64,000 nucleotides of DNA from Streptococcus sanguinis (GTDB lineage Bacteria; Bacillota; Bacilli; Lactobacillales; Streptococcaceae). The translations under genes and the position numbers were made by a program. The DNA lies in contig NZ_LR134002.1 of the NCBI RefSeq assembly GCF_900635155.1, forward strand, positions 1,798,001 through 1,862,000, read 5' to 3'. Numbering within the stretch: position 1 is the first letter of the stretch; each line of letters starts with the position of its first letter. Positions 63,742 to 64,000 of the stretch are shown here, in pieces. The notes beneath the pieces are model-generated. The model searched no databases and was not told the DNA's origin. It was given only the letters and a program-made list of their open reading frames with translations.

Positions 63742-64000
63742 AGCCGCCCCCCTTCTCTAAACTCCGCCAATTTAGGCACTGCCTTCAGCAATTTCTGGGT
63801 ATAAGCCTGCTCAGGATAGCGAAGAACTTGATGGGCTGGACCGCTTTCGACAATCTGCCCTTCTTTCATGACAACTACTTTTTGCGCCAGATGCTCAGCT
63901 ACACTGATATCATGTGTGACAAAAAGAATGGCCATGTTTTCCTCCTGATGAAGCTTGCTCAAGAGATCAAGCAGCTTCATTTTCGACAGGACATCCAGAG
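63738..64000 (-). CDS. nickel/peptide ABC transporter ATPase, second system (OppD type), C-terminal part
   Basis: Only the last 87 codons are in the window. The frame is open through 64000 (LDVLSKMKLLDLL, just after a Walker B/D-loop) and continues outside. H-loop LFVTHDISVAEHL and the tail EGQIVESGPAHQVLRYPEQAYTQ identify it. The ATG at 63980 is internal, not a start. Confidence 0.9.
   Translation of the reverse strand, partial: LDVLSKMKLLDLLSKLHQEENMAILFVTHDISVAEHLAQKVVVMKEGQIVESGPAHQVLRYPEQAYTQKLLKAVPKLAEFREGGRL

Overview
The window looks like the chromosome of an oral streptococcus of the sanguinis/gordonii type. Core proteins (CodY, SecA, RecG, AspS, AlaT) read as streptococcal, promoters are TTGACA/TATAAT type, and there is a streptococcal T-box, an LPXTG surface protein and a probable CiaR-dependent small RNA. 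A complete ethanolamine/propanediol microcompartment region next to cobalamin genes fits S. sanguinis best; the species is an inference from memory of such clusters. Nearly every gene lies on the minus strand; uspA, an asparaginase, queG and a riboswitch RNA are the plus-strand exceptions. No rRNA, tRNA, CRISPR array or insertion sequence was seen.

Layout. 1-4.8 kb: codY-pncA, then a T-box-led aspS-gatC-gatA operon. 5.0-12.5 kb: a PrgA/Sec10-like surface protein, alaT, uspA, a HAD/MazG-like fusion protein and asparaginase. 12.5-13.4 kb: a gene-poor stretch with a dispersed repeat, two overlapping micro-ORFs and a csRNA-like gene. 13.4-21.7 kb: secA, two DAHP synthases, acpS, alr, recG. 21.9-30.7 kb: the pdu operon (pduB-C-D-E-G-H, a PduO-C-like protein, a glycerol/diol facilitator and an acetate/propionate kinase). 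31.1-46.1 kb: the eut operon (eutG, S, V, W, A, B, C, L, K-like, E, two hexameric shell genes, T, pduL, an unknown, N, H, Q). 46.3-46.7 kb: a cobalamin riboswitch RNA of EutX type on the plus strand. 46.8-52.3 kb: a secreted HAD phosphatase, eutP, cobD, pduX, cobT and pduO adenosyltransferase. 52.5-55.2 kb: membrane protein, queG, flavin reductase. 55.2-64 kb: two nickel/peptide-type ABC transporters flanking an interrupted M14-type hydrolase.

How it works together. B12-dependent diol dehydratase (PduCDE) and ethanolamine ammonia-lyase (EutBC) make propionaldehyde and acetaldehyde. EutE, PduL, the kinase and EutG can turn these into acyl-CoA, acyl-phosphate, acid plus ATP, and alcohol. The pdu operon carries only one shell gene, so its enzymes probably share the eut shell. 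PduX, CobD, CobT and two adenosyltransferases supply coenzyme B12.

The main result of the hunt is a regulatory circuit read directly from the DNA. EutW/EutV is an ANTAR-type two-component system. I find EutV-type dual hairpins (two hexaloops with A at position 1 and G at position 4) overlapping intrinsic terminators in front of eutG, eutA and the HAD-phosphatase/eutP/cobalamin operon. A fourth pair lies in the riboswitch RNA, which would act as a B12-sensing decoy. CcpA-type cre sites lie on the promoters of eutG, the cobalamin operon and pdu, adding a sugar-repression layer.
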